The translations under genes were made by a program, and so were the position numbers. From positions 1-54,029 of the forward strand of contig JAJEDR010000093.1 in the NCBI GenBank assembly GCA_022821385.1: a DNA stretch of 54,029 bases. Direction: 5' to 3'. The stretch is from Rhodothermales bacterium. Lineage in GTDB: Bacteria > Bacteroidota > Rhodothermia > Rhodothermales > Bin80. A model generated the notes under the pieces. It was given only the letters and a program-made list of their open reading frames with translations, made no database searches and had not been told where the DNA came from. How positions within the stretch are numbered: position 1 is the first letter of the stretch; every line of letters starts with the position of its first letter. Positions 19,898 through 28,955 of this stretch are shown here, piece by piece.

Positions 19898-20739
19898 GAT
19901 GGAATTACGGGGGGCGCGTGAGGAACTGACTTCGCTAATGCTTGGCGTACGCGTTCCGCAATTCTTGGTCTGGCGAGCCCAATACTTCCACCCAGGATCA
20001 CGATTTCGGGATCAAGGATACAGACCAGTGCTACGATAGCCTGTGCTATATAGTCAGTAGCTTTATTGACCAACGCTACTGCCCGAACATCTCCTGCATC
20101 AGCTGCCTGGAATACTTCACGTGCGCTCGTTGTGTTCGAGAGAGTGCCTTGAATTTTGGCCCATTGAGCAGCTAAACCAATGCCGCCTGCCAGTTGCTCC
20201 AGACACCCACCCGGTTGCCAATCTTGGTCAAGATATTCGGGGGAGGGAATCATGCTGCCAATCTCCCCTGAGCAATAATTGCCCCCTTGCAGGATTTTGC
20301 CGTCAATGACAATGCCGGCAGCTACTCCCGTACTCAAGGTCACGTAGACAACTGGAGACATTTCGGCGGACACACTCAGTCGACTCTCCGCTAGAGCAGC
20401 TGCGTTAACGTCATTCTCTACAGCAGCAGGTGCTTGAAACCTTCTTTCAAGCTCGGCTACTAGTGGGACGTTAATCCAGTTATTCAGATTGGCCGCCTCA
20501 AGTACTACCCCCGACTGCGTATCCGTCATGCCCGGCGCTACGCAACCAACCGCACATAACGGCTCTTCTACCCCTAGCCTGTCACGAATTATGTCCTCAA
20601 CTACATCAAGCACCGCCCCAGGTCCTTGCTGCGGGGTTGCAACCGACGCCTTGCGCCAAATTTGATGTGGCTTATCTTTCCGCGCTAGCGCACAGCGGGT
20701 CCGTGTTCCGCCAATGTCAATTCCTGCAATAAATGCCAT
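19792..20739 (-). CDS. ROK-family sugar kinase / transcriptional regulator-like protein
   Basis: The 315-residue protein begins with the phosphate-binding motif of sugar kinases, GIDIGGTRTRCALA. It then shows VAPGMTD, the ENDVNAAALAE catalytic region, TLSTGVAAGIVIDG and the second ATP motif EIVILGGSIG. The zinc motif typical of ROK (CxCGxxGCxE) is only partly kept (GGCLEQ), so zinc binding is doubtful. There is no N-terminal HTH, so it is more likely a cytoplasmic kinase (glucokinase or N-acetylhexosamine kinase type) than a repressor. A diverged copy of its first ~180 nt lies at 24740-24924 beside the DUF1080 gene, its probable former operon partner. The Ser-rich C-terminus overlaps the HTH_25 gene tail to tail. 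Confidence 0.87.
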   Translation of the reverse strand: MAFIAGIDIGGTRTRCALARKDKPHQIWRKASVATPQQGPGAVLDVVEDIIRDRLGVEEPLCAVGCVAPGMTDTQSGVVLEAANLNNWINVPLVAELERRFQAPAAVENDVNAAALAESRLSVSAEMSPVVYVTLSTGVAAGIVIDGKILQGGNYCSGEIGSMIPSPEYLDQDWQPGGCLEQLAGGIGLAAQWAKIQGTLSNTTSAREVFQAADAGDVRAVALVNKATDYIAQAIVALVCILDPEIVILGGSIGLARPRIAERVRQALAKSVPHAPPVIPSYLGEDAPLLGSLVLAESCAGASFSGSTAPSSSGS

Positions 20740-20787
20740 TCATAGACTACTAACTGCTTCCAACTCGCAGATCCAGATATTACGAAT
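20555..20787. repeat. Direct repeat copy A: ROK 5' end plus tail of a DUF1080 gene
   Basis: This ~233-bp stretch matches 24740-24973 in the same orientation with roughly one mismatch in five and a small indel. It covers the first ~60 codons of the ROK gene. It also covers ~45 nt upstream that still read, on the minus strand, like the last residues of the DUF1080 protein (IWI.ELEA). Confidence 0.8.
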
Positions 20788-20795
20788 ATGATGGA

Positions 20796-20918
20796 TCAGC
20801 GTGGCCTCTGGAGTTGAGTGCTCCATGATAAACACAAATGCATCAACGAATCCATTGTTGGGAGAACGAAGTTGCAATGGTCGCATCCTTGGCAAACAAA
20901 GCGCATGCCATTAGCCAT
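20796..20918 (-). pseudogene. Truncated copy of the zinc-ribbon gene 5' end
   Basis: From ATG 20918 the frame reads MANGMRFVCQGCD, nearly identical to the first residues of the complete zinc-ribbon protein at 30375-30704 (MAIGMRFVCRGCD). It then diverges and stops after 40 codons. The similarity extends upstream into the leader, so a promoter plus start segment was duplicated. It is almost certainly non-functional. Confidence 0.7.
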
Positions 20919-21003
20919 TTCATTGTCCTTGGTGGTAGTCAGTTCTTATTGGATCCTTCCTGTAAGAATTTCGGTGCAATCCAATCCTGTCACTAGTCCT
21001 GAC
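20880..21003. repeat. Repeat: zinc-ribbon start and leader, copy 1
   Basis: It matches 30666-30790 in the same orientation, with blocks such as GTTCTTATTGGATCCTTC in both. It covers the first ~13 codons and the upstream leader of the zinc-ribbon gene. Confidence 0.75.
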
Positions 21004-21105
21004 AAGATAATCATGTCGGGTCCAATTTCCTCGGGTCACCTTCTAAAGGAGCCCATTTGCAAAACCATTTTCAGACGTTTGAGCCAAGTTGCCTATTCCA
21101 ATTAA

Positions 21106-21158
21106 GTGGGACACCCAATCGGATTGGTGTCCCACTTCCACCGGATTAGGTGTCCCAC
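21106..21158. repeat. Three copies of a GGATTGGTGTCCCAC-type motif, first pair inverted
   Basis: GTGGGACACCCAATC (21106-21120) is followed directly by its near-complement GGATTGGTGTCCCAC (21121-21135). A third copy, GGATTAGGTGTCCCAC, lies at 21143-21158. Such a cluster could be the end of an insertion element, a recombination site or an operator. No transposase is adjacent, and I saw no second cluster at the other end of the island. Confidence 0.5.
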
Positions 21159-21583
21159 GTCCAGCGGAAGATCCATATATGGCCGGCCAATTAAACGTCC
21201 GTAAGAGTAGAAGAAGTCGTTTATGATCTAATGTATTCCATTCCTCCTGACTCGAAAGCTTCATTGTCCGTGATGAGCATCGTTCCGAATTTGCCATTTT
21301 GATCCCGATTGTTGTCGCGCGGTTCGGGTTTCCTTTCTTATGCAACTTTACCCAATCAACAGAACCGCGGAGTTTCAATATTGGGATGCTATTTTTCGGA
21401 AACCTATTCTTCCAAATTGATGCATCCCCTCGTTCGGAATACGCAAGTAAAAAAGCTGTCAATTCAGAAAGCGTTACCCAGAGGCGCGGCCACGTGTCGG
21501 AAACACCAAAATCAGTCCTATGAACAGACTCCTCTCGTTAGCATTCAAGTTCGCGTAGATCATCATGACGAAAGAGGCGTAGA
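21159..21583. other. Intergenic stretch before the MBL-fold gene, no supported gene
   Basis: Short frames on both strands have no recognisable motif. The region lies inside the inserted island and must hold the promoter for the MBL gene at 21584. Confidence 0.35.
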
Positions 21584-22594
21584 TTGGACACACTTCACTT
21601 CCTGAACGTGCGAGAGGGCGACTGCTCGTTCATTCAACATAACTCTGGACGCGTAACCGTTATAGATGTTTGTAACGCGGAGCGAGTAAGTGCTGTGGGG
21701 CAATTAGCCTTGGACAGCATGGCAAAATCTGACCGCGGGGTCGCAGGGAACTTCCAGCAAAAGAAGTATCCTGTGAACCCAATAGCATACATAGCTGGCC
21801 GCGGTGTCTCTTCCGTCTTTCGCTACATACAGACGCACCCCGACATGGATCACATGGACGGGATCGAGGTGTTTTTCTCGAAATTCAATCCTACCAACTT
21901 TTGGGATACGGACAACAACAAGGAGATGTCCAGTCCATGGGATAGCTCACGGTATCGAGAAGAGGATTGGGTGTTCTACAAGACCCTTCGAGACACGAAA
22001 CCTACAACTGATCCCAGGCGTCTAGCTCTGCTCGCAGGCGCCACAGGACAGTACTACAACGAAGGAGAAGAAGGCATCGGACGGGGTGATGGTCTACACA
22101 TTCTCGCTCCGACACAAGCACTCGTTAACGAAGCAAATGAATCGTCGGGTGATTACCACGCGGCATCCTACGTTCTTCTGTACAAGACGGGCGAAAACCG
22201 CATCGTCTTCGGTGGCGACTCACACGATGCGTCTTGGGATCATATCCTCAAAGAGCATGAAGACGATGTTACGGACATTGACCTATTGATTGCTCCGCAC
22301 CACGGCCGCAAGTCTGGACGGTCTTATAAGTTCCTGGATACCCTGAGACCAACCCTGACGTTCTTCGGAAATGCAGCTCACCAATACTTGGCCTACGATG
22401 CATGGAACTACCGCGGCTTGAGCAAGATCACCAACAACCAGGCGAACTGCATGGTGGTAGACGTCACGCGGTCGCCCATGGTGCTTTACGTAACCCATGA
22501 GAACTTTGCTCGCCGTGTGAACCCCGAAACGCATTATAACCAGACTAAGCGTGCTTGGTACGTTGGACCGATCACCGACGATCTCTTGAGTTAA
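21584..22594 (+). CDS. MBL-fold metallo-hydrolase
   Basis: The 336-residue protein opens with a ComEC/Rec2-like strand (LHFLNVREGDCSFIQHNSG). The metal motif HPDMDH spans His85-His90, an HxDxDH variant of HxHxDH. Later metal-ligand segments are GGDSHD and APHHGRKSG. It lacks a signal peptide and membrane segments, so it is cytoplasmic. Relatives include nucleases and phosphodiesterases; the substrate here is unknown. It converges on the membrane-protein gene with a 4-nt overlap. Together with the second MBL gene at 23278 it forms the cargo of the island between the duplicated ROK junctions. Confidence 0.82.
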   Translation: MDTLHFLNVREGDCSFIQHNSGRVTVIDVCNAERVSAVGQLALDSMAKSDRGVAGNFQQKKYPVNPIAYIAGRGVSSVFRYIQTHPDMDHMDGIEVFFSKFNPTNFWDTDNNKEMSSPWDSSRYREEDWVFYKTLRDTKPTTDPRRLALLAGATGQYYNEGEEGIGRGDGLHILAPTQALVNEANESSGDYHAASYVLLYKTGENRIVFGGDSHDASWDHILKEHEDDVTDIDLLIAPHHGRKSGRSYKFLDTLRPTLTFFGNAAHQYLAYDAWNYRGLSKITNNQANCMVVDVTRSPMVLYVTHENFARRVNPETHYNQTKRAWYVGPITDDLLS

Positions 22595-23232
22595 TCGGTG
22601 GAAGCAGTCACTTCGGCGAGGACCGTGGCAACGAAGCGTCGTCCATTGTTCGCTGCTACATTCTTTAGCAGTAAATACTGTCCGGTTAGTACCGATACCA
22701 GAATGAGCCACGGCCACATTCCGACACGAAGGACCGCGCCTAGGATCAGGCCTAGGAGGGCCAAGACGAAGCTGATACTCGTCAAATCCCGCGTCAGCAA
22801 TGACATCCGATGTGCTTGGGACACTGAGGGTTTGTCTTCCACTGTTTTGAAGAGCCTGTACCATAACTGGTTTGCCTCGTTCGCAGGCTCAGGGAAGGGA
22901 CCGAACGTTTTTTCGAGCGTCCTCATATTAACTCGTGGATCGGCTGGACCATGCTTGGTGAATGCTTGGCTGCCAGGCAACGGGTTCCTGAGACGCCAGT
23001 ATACCAGAATGGCTTTGGTATCCGCGTATACGAACCCATCGAGAATCAGCGTGACGAGCGGCAGCACCAAACCAAGCGTTGCCTTTGGGGTGATGAGCCC
23101 TTCAAACTGCCGCAGTTGGATTGCAGTGATCATATCTTCACCTGAGAACAGCGCGAAGCAAACGAAGAAGTTGAGAGCCACGAAGCGTAGCAAATGCCCT
23201 CGATAGGTTCTTTTCAAGTTCGTTTCTGGCAT
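22591..23232 (-). CDS. Membrane protein of unknown function associated with MBL hydrolases
   Basis: The 213-residue protein shows an N-terminal hydrophobic segment (LLRFVALNFFVCFALF), another near residues 50-70 (ATLGLVLPLVTLILDG) and two close together near 150-190 (ISFVLALLGLILGAVLR and WPWLILVSVLTGQYLLL). This suggests four membrane helices with a soluble loop of ~80 residues between the second and third. I do not recognise the family. It lies 45 nt downstream of the second MBL gene on the same strand and is probably co-transcribed with it. The pairing of a cytoplasmic MBL enzyme with a multi-helix membrane protein resembles sensor/effector pairs in defence loci, but that is inference. Confidence 0.65.
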   Translation of the reverse strand: MPETNLKRTYRGHLLRFVALNFFVCFALFSGEDMITAIQLRQFEGLITPKATLGLVLPLVTLILDGFVYADTKAILVYWRLRNPLPGSQAFTKHGPADPRVNMRTLEKTFGPFPEPANEANQLWYRLFKTVEDKPSVSQAHRMSLLTRDLTSISFVLALLGLILGAVLRVGMWPWLILVSVLTGQYLLLKNVAANNGRRFVATVLAEVTASTD

Positions 23233-23277
23233 GAAATGTTCTGTTATCCAATGTCTGTTCTCATAATGCCATGCCGA

Positions 23278-24339
23278 TCAGTCTTCGTATTCGGGCACGA
23301 ACTCAAGCGTAGCCAAGGGAACAAATCTAGGTCTCGGCTGAATGTCGCTGCTATGAAGAATGATGCTCTGGCCAGATGTGGACTGTACCTTTGCACCGCG
23401 TCTCCGCACCGCATTGATCACGCGTTGGGAGGGGTGTTTTGGACGGCCGTCCTTAGCTGCGGATGCGATGCCCCATTTACTTGACCCTGCACAGAAAGGA
23501 GGACCAAGGAGGCGGTTCAGAATGCTTGGCCCAACGTTGCGCTTGCTACCATGGTGAGGCAGTTGCACGATCCAAAAATCAGTTGATAGCTGTTTATGCG
23601 CGAGGAAGTCGAGTGCCCGTCGAAGTGCAGGAGTCCCAGCGTCAGACGTCAGCAGGATGCGCTCCTTGAGATCCAGATAGAGGACCGTTGAGGAGTTGTT
23701 CACGGGAGACACGGCATCGTCGTTCGGTTCTATCAGTGCCTCTTTGTCCCACGACTCGACAAACCACTCCGAGGCCGCTTTCAGGCCTCGCTTAAGTAAC
23801 TCAAGAGGGGAGGCCTTTTGGCCAGCGTCAAACGAGGCCATCAAACCCGCGTAGTAGTCTTTGGTTGGGCCGGCCACACGAATCGTGTCCTCAAACGTCA
23901 TTCCGGCAAACGGCGCCTCTACCAAAATCCCCTTCGTTTTGGCCAACTGCTCGAGCTCATGTGCTTGCTTGAACGATTGTTGCAAGCGGTCCGTAAGGCT
24001 GCGATGGGTGACGCGCCCGTCAATAATGTAGGTGCGGATGGAGCGGGATAGAGTCCAGGGACGATGCATCCACAATTTGCGCACATCCAGTGATTCAAGT
24101 ATTGGTCGAAGGCCGCCCACATGGTCGTTGTGCGGGTGTGTGCTTACCATTAGGTCGACCGTACGAGTTCCGTAGACGCGCGGGATGAAGTCCAGTAAGG
24201 CTTCACCGTCCTCATGATAACCGCCATCAATGACCACTACCTTCTGTTGCGGTGTCCCCAGTATTCCGAAGCGGAGGGTAATTGCGTCTCCGCTTGAGTG
24301 CCCCTTGCCGACGGTGTGGATATCCAACTCAAAGCTCAT
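23278..24339 (-). CDS. ComEC/Rec2-like MBL-fold hydrolase
   Basis: The 353-residue protein has an intact metal motif HPHNDH at His68-His73, followed by VGGL. The expected later ligands appear in LLTSDAG and LPHHGSK. The C-terminus contains AAKDGRPKHPSQRVINAVRR, the KxRHP-like segment seen in ComEC MBL domains (cf. HPHPEVL). ComEC MBL domains degrade the non-transported DNA strand; stand-alone versions act on unknown nucleic acids or nucleotides. No signal peptide is seen. It leads an apparent two-gene operon with the membrane protein. Confidence 0.85.
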   Translation of the reverse strand: MSFELDIHTVGKGHSSGDAITLRFGILGTPQQKVVVIDGGYHEDGEALLDFIPRVYGTRTVDLMVSTHPHNDHVGGLRPILESLDVRKLWMHRPWTLSRSIRTYIIDGRVTHRSLTDRLQQSFKQAHELEQLAKTKGILVEAPFAGMTFEDTIRVAGPTKDYYAGLMASFDAGQKASPLELLKRGLKAASEWFVESWDKEALIEPNDDAVSPVNNSSTVLYLDLKERILLTSDAGTPALRRALDFLAHKQLSTDFWIVQLPHHGSKRNVGPSILNRLLGPPFCAGSSKWGIASAAKDGRPKHPSQRVINAVRRRGAKVQSTSGQSIILHSSDIQPRPRFVPLATLEFVPEYED

Positions 24340-24739
24340 GAGCCTTTTACAAAATCATATTCGGAGGTTGGAGTCAAGTGGTTTGCTCGCATGATGTTTG
24401 TCAATAAGCTTGGATTCCGTAGGGTAATGGCCCAAAGTTACTGTTGTTTCCTTCAAATGCACTTGATCGTCTTCAATAGGGTGTTCCAGCGTGGGTTTTG
24501 TCCATAATTCATAGGGTATGTGCGCACGTATCCCGAAGCGCCTGCCCAACAAAAAGGCCAAAACCTGCAATTGGGTGGTGGGAGAGCCAGATACAGAGTA
24601 GCATGCGCATCGGATGATCCAAGGTCGAGTGCAATCATCCCGAACATTAGATGACAGGTCTGTTAGCGATAGCTGTATTCTTGCACCGGTGACAATTGAA
24701 AGTTTTGCCAGAAGGGAGAGCGTGAACAACGAGGACTGT

Positions 24740-24924
24740 GCATATCGGCTCTTTTCCCATAGGCTGCCACGAATCATGTCCTCAACTACTTCAAGTACCA
24801 CACTGGATCCTTGCTTCGGGGGCGCAACAGATGTCTTGCGGTAAATTTCATGTGGCCTATCCTTCCGCGCCAGCGCACAGCGCGTCCGTGTTCCGCCAAT
24901 GTCAATTCCTGCAATAAATGCCAT
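24740..24924 (-). pseudogene. 5' fragment of a second ROK kinase gene
   Basis: From ATG 24924 the first ~53 codons nearly repeat the intact ROK protein (MAFIAGIDIGGTRTRCALAR onward). A 1-nt difference near 24755-24765 relative to the intact copy then shifts the frame and similarity fades. The open frame continues by chance to 24355; its later part (SLLAKLSIVTGARI) faintly recalls a tyrosine recombinase helix, which I cannot support. The fragment sits 7 nt downstream of the DUF1080 gene, where an intact ROK gene would be expected. Confidence 0.75.
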
Positions 24925-24973
24925 TCATAGGCTACATATCTGCTTCCAAGTCGCGAATCCAGATATTACGAAA
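24740..24973. repeat. Direct repeat copy B: ROK 5' end plus DUF1080 tail
   Basis: Partner of 20555-20787. Here the DUF1080 tail is part of the intact gene and the ROK part is the fragment; in copy A the reverse is true. Confidence 0.8.
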
Positions 24974-25699
24974 GCGCGTAGGTTCGTTATGATCCTGTAA
25001 GAAGAGTGGCAATGCGTCCTCGTGAACCCGGTATGGGGGGCGGGACCGATGCCCGCTAGGTCCAGTCAGGATCACGTTGTCCTGAACGAGTACGCCGTTA
25101 TGGAAAACAGTGACTCTTGCAGGCTTCTTCAGTGTACCATCCTCCTCGAAATGAGGCCTTCTAAAGACGATATCGTAGGACTGCCATTCCGATGGTGGAC
25201 GGCTAGCATTCACAAGCGGGGGATACTGCCCATACAACGATGCTGCCTGTCCATCGGGATAAGTCTGATTTTCGAACGAATTAAGCACTTGCACCTCATA
25301 GGTGCTCATGAGATATACACCACTGTTGCCGCTATCCTGTCCTGTTCCACTATTGGGTGTAGCCCATTCAATATGAAGCTGCACATCGCCGAACGAACGT
25401 TTGGTCTGGATAATTCCGGTTCCGGGGTTCACCTCCATGTAACCGTCGCGTAAATGCCATTTAACGGCATCGCCGTTTGCATGCATCCAATCCTCAAAAT
25501 GTGTTCCATCAAACAGCACAATTGCGTCTGAGGGTGGTGGCGCGGATGTCAATTCTCCAGGAGTGACAACAACCGGTTGAGGCCGATCAGGATCGTGAAC
25601 CTCCCATTCATCAAGGGATGGCACAGCGGGTGTCTGCGCTATGGTCTGAGAGGCAGTAAACAGCAAGGCTGCCGTAAGAAATATCAAAAGCTTTTGCAT
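24932..25699 (-). CDS. DUF1080 (3-keto-disaccharide hydrolase-like) secreted protein
   Basis: The 255-residue protein has a signal peptide (MQKLLIFLTAALLFTASQTIAQ) and the DUF1080 jelly-roll fold. Typical signatures are LFDGTHFEDWMHANGDAVKW, then GYMEVNPGTGIIQTKRSFGD and DSGNSGVYLMSTYEVQVL. It ends with HNEPTRFRNIWIRDLE. Family members hydrolyse 3-keto-glycosides in the periplasm. The gene lies 14 nt downstream of the large heme protein gene on the same strand and is followed by the ROK fragment, so the original operon was probably heme protein, DUF1080, ROK. Confidence 0.9.
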   Translation of the reverse strand: MQKLLIFLTAALLFTASQTIAQTPAVPSLDEWEVHDPDRPQPVVVTPGELTSAPPPSDAIVLFDGTHFEDWMHANGDAVKWHLRDGYMEVNPGTGIIQTKRSFGDVQLHIEWATPNSGTGQDSGNSGVYLMSTYEVQVLNSFENQTYPDGQAASLYGQYPPLVNASRPPSEWQSYDIVFRRPHFEEDGTLKKPARVTVFHNGVLVQDNVILTGPSGHRSRPPYRVHEDALPLFLQDHNEPTRFRNIWIRDLEADM

Positions 25700-25713
25700 C
25701 GGGAGTGGAAAGA

Positions 25714-28692
25714 TTATTGTTGGGGGAGTTCCTGTCTTAGAAAGCTAAGCAAATCGCGCAAATCATCAGGTTCAAGAGCCATGTTAAGGCCCTGCGGCAT
25801 AAACGAACCGGGCATTGCAGTCAATTCCTTAACATCCTGTCGTGGAACGACCACTGTTTCAGTGAGGGATCTCATTGTAATTGCAGAGGAGGTTTCCGAA
25901 GCAATGATTCCTTCGATTATTGAACCGTTGGTGCGTGTCAATCGCCAGGATTCGTAACCGCTGGCAATACTCTGGCTTGGGTTCTGAAGTTCGGCTAACA
26001 GGGCATGACGTGGCCAATGCTGTACGGTAGCCAAATTTGGTCCAAGAGCCCCTGTACCTACTTCGCCTGCCATGTGACACTGCGCACACAGGTTCTCAAA
26101 CAGTACTTGTCCATGGTCAATGTTACCTGGACCATCAGGAATGGATAATGCGCCAGAGACAGCATCCTTTACTTTGAGGATTGCTCGAGCACGGCTTCGA
26201 ACGGGTTCTGCTGTATCGCGCATCAAACGGACGCGTTGGTGCCAAGTGATTTCTTCAGATAGAATGACGCCCTCTTCTAAAGCAGTCACTAATATATTTG
26301 CACGTTCTTGACTGGAAAATTGATCCAGTGCAAGATTGCGGGAGCGTGGCGAAAGATTAGACCAGGATTGCAGCAAAAGCTGTACAGGCCCAGTACCTGG
26401 TTGGGCTCCCAAGGCTTCCACAGACGCGAGTTGGACTTCCACAGGATAGGAGGAGTCAAGTAGGCTCACTAGGATTTCGATATTATCGGGAATAAGCGAC
26501 AGAATACGCACTGCCCGCACTCGTGCATCCACCGTTTGGTTAACATCAGTTGCTATAAGCTGTGCTTCTTTGAGGCTTTCTGTCCCGGGGAGAATTACTG
26601 CTTCAAGCAACGCTACAGCAGCATTACCCAATTCATCATCGGGTGACAAGGTGAATTCTACTAGTCGTTCGGACAGCTCCGATGAGATCGTAACTCTATT
26701 CTGACGTTCCAGCAAGCCTTCTGCGGTCCCCGCCAGACGCGCACCAAGAGCAGGTCCTTCATTGGTAAGGGCAGGGACCAGCCCATCTGTTCTGGCGAGG
26801 ATACGTGCTAGGCGTAGGACAAAGCGGTCAACGACATGTTCTGGTGCTGCGAGTTCGTACATCGCTGTCTGCATGAGATCATGGGCAGACACATCAAGTG
26901 CCAGGAGTGCGGCCGTTTGAAACCATTCGCTTTCAATATTCTGCTCAAGCAGTCTAAGTTTAGCAGCATCCGAGCCAGGCAAGAACCCAAGGGTATTAAG
27001 TAGCTGATATCGAACCCGAACATTAGTGTCCTCAGTCATGGCTAGTAGGTTCTGGCCAAGTTCAGGGTTCTCGGGCAGGGCGAGTTCTGTCAGCCGTATA
27101 GCATTCTCGCGCACCCCAGGGTGGGGATCATCCAATGCGGATGCAATTTGGCTGGTTGTAAGTGCGCCCAGGCCCTTCAACGTCCAAAGGGCGTGAAGCC
27201 TCCCCAAGGCAGACGTGCTGGATGCGGCCATTATCAAGAGAGGGGCAACCGCATCCTGACGATTCCGGCTCACCAATATGCGCTGTGCATTGCGACGCCA
27301 CCAGATATTATCAGAGGCCAGTTTAGCGACTAGTTCATCTACGGTAGCATCGGCGAGGTTAAGCTTCTCATGCCAGTTCAGTTCAGGGGTATCCTCGGGT
27401 ACAATACGATAGATACGTCCGCGATTCGTCCCTCGGTATAGGTCACCGGTGGCCGCCAGACTATCGTCCATCCACTCCGGGTGCTCAATGATCTCCCTGT
27501 AATAGTCAACAACATATACAGCTCCATCGGGTCCAATAGCGAAATTAACTGGACGAAACCAGCTGTCCGTAGATGCAAGAAATTCACGCTTCTCGAGTAC
27601 GCGTTCGCTCCTAAAAACCGGTCCATTTGGAAACACTCGGTCAATATGTACAAGGTTGTGGACAGGTTCCGCAACCAGCGTAATGCTGCTATCAAATGGC
27701 GCGGGCAACAAACCTCCTAGCTGCCAGGTCAATGCACATGCAGAAGTAAATACCCCAACATCAGTTAGTAACTGATATACAGGATTGATGGTTATGGGAA
27801 ATACTTCAGAAGCATTTCCATAATCGGGTGTTCTGTGAATGGTTGTTTGGATTGGCAACTCAGGCCGTCGCTCCAAATACTGCGCAGCAAGAGCCTCCAC
27901 AGAGTGGTGCTGACTATTATTCACCAAAAAATGTCTTCCCCAAGCATCAAAGGTGTGCCCGAATTGCGATCGTCCACCAAGAAGCTCAAGTTCGTAGGTG
28001 TCCGGGCGGAAACGAACGTTCCTGTCGGCAGCATTACGCGGCAGGCGCGCTCCCTCAGGGTTGTCGGGGAAATATATCTGTTCTCCTCGATCACCGAAGG
28101 GATCCGCATATTTTTCGGTCCACCAGATGGTGCTGTTATTAGCTACATAAATCCAATTGGTCAGTCCATAGATCGGGGAATTTGCATTGTGCTGTGGATT
28201 TGAGAGCGCAAATCCGGTTAGGACTACGATGTGGCTGTCTGCCCGAGAATCCCCGTCGGTATCTGGAAGATAGAATATATCAGGTGGATCAGTTACCAGG
28301 ACACCATCCTTCCAGCGCATAATACCGGTCGGCAGCCTAAGTCCATCAGCGAACAATGCTGCAGAATCAGGCCGACCATCCTGGTCTGTATCGTGCAGGA
28401 GTTTTATTCGCCCTGATCCACCAACATCCAGGGGATACCCGGGCATTTCGGCGACCCAGATTCGACCATACTCATCAATATCCATAGCGACAGGGTCTGC
28501 AACCAGGGGTTCTGCCACAACAAGGTCTACACGTAAGCCATCGGGTACCTTGATGGTCTCCAGTGCTTCCTGGGGTTCAAACGGAGGACCGTCTGCAGGT
28601 ACGGTGCTGGACCAGAATGGAAGGAAACTCAAGAGCCAAAGGGCACGCATTCGGTGGAAATGCTTACCCAGCAAGTATTGTGATGTATTCAT
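25714..28692 (-). CDS. PVC-type heme-binding protein: propeller, HEAT repeats, c-type cytochrome
   Basis: From ATG 28692 the product is 992 residues with an N-terminal signal-like segment. Residues ~30-400 form the propeller known as the membrane-bound dehydrogenase domain (DGLRVDLVVAEPLVADPVAM, WVAEMPGYPLD, LLHDTDQDGRPD). Residues ~420-830 are helical HEAT-like repeats. A cytochrome c motif, CAQCH at Cys869-His873, follows, and a later Met (e.g. AMPGSFMPQGL) may be the distal ligand. These proteins are common in PVC and Rhodothermota genomes beside sugar-oxidation genes and are thought to accept electrons from periplasmic oxidations. TTG 28698 is an alternative start. It heads the operon with DUF1080. 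Confidence 0.9.
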   Translation of the reverse strand: MNTSQYLLGKHFHRMRALWLLSFLPFWSSTVPADGPPFEPQEALETIKVPDGLRVDLVVAEPLVADPVAMDIDEYGRIWVAEMPGYPLDVGGSGRIKLLHDTDQDGRPDSAALFADGLRLPTGIMRWKDGVLVTDPPDIFYLPDTDGDSRADSHIVVLTGFALSNPQHNANSPIYGLTNWIYVANNSTIWWTEKYADPFGDRGEQIYFPDNPEGARLPRNAADRNVRFRPDTYELELLGGRSQFGHTFDAWGRHFLVNNSQHHSVEALAAQYLERRPELPIQTTIHRTPDYGNASEVFPITINPVYQLLTDVGVFTSACALTWQLGGLLPAPFDSSITLVAEPVHNLVHIDRVFPNGPVFRSERVLEKREFLASTDSWFRPVNFAIGPDGAVYVVDYYREIIEHPEWMDDSLAATGDLYRGTNRGRIYRIVPEDTPELNWHEKLNLADATVDELVAKLASDNIWWRRNAQRILVSRNRQDAVAPLLIMAASSTSALGRLHALWTLKGLGALTTSQIASALDDPHPGVRENAIRLTELALPENPELGQNLLAMTEDTNVRVRYQLLNTLGFLPGSDAAKLRLLEQNIESEWFQTAALLALDVSAHDLMQTAMYELAAPEHVVDRFVLRLARILARTDGLVPALTNEGPALGARLAGTAEGLLERQNRVTISSELSERLVEFTLSPDDELGNAAVALLEAVILPGTESLKEAQLIATDVNQTVDARVRAVRILSLIPDNIEILVSLLDSSYPVEVQLASVEALGAQPGTGPVQLLLQSWSNLSPRSRNLALDQFSSQERANILVTALEEGVILSEEITWHQRVRLMRDTAEPVRSRARAILKVKDAVSGALSIPDGPGNIDHGQVLFENLCAQCHMAGEVGTGALGPNLATVQHWPRHALLAELQNPSQSIASGYESWRLTRTNGSIIEGIIASETSSAITMRSLTETVVVPRQDVKELTAMPGSFMPQGLNMALEPDDLRDLLSFLRQELPQQ

Positions 28693-28955
28693 AATCAACT
28701 CTGATGGCCTCTACGCAGCGGTGTTATTGCCAGGAGCACGGGTCTTAAAAATCTGGAAGGCTTTGGATATTTTCAAGATAACCAACTGATGTTAGTCTTA
28801 GCCAAATCTCGGCTTATTTTACTTATCTTTACCCGTTGAAACAGGACTGGCGAATAACTAATTTTCCCAAATCTAAGGCTGCAATGGTTATACGCAGAAA
28901 GGACATGTTCAGAAGTTCTAGGGTACATGTTCTGAAGATACACCCCGTCGGCTAG

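Noticed and set aside
21104-21160. CRISPR array
   Set aside because: Only three short motifs, one inverted, without regular spacers.
24355-24740. Tyrosine recombinase at the island's right edge
   Set aside because: The minus-strand frame has a short helix-like resemblance (LSIVTGARI) but no catalytic Arg-His-Arg-Tyr set could be placed.
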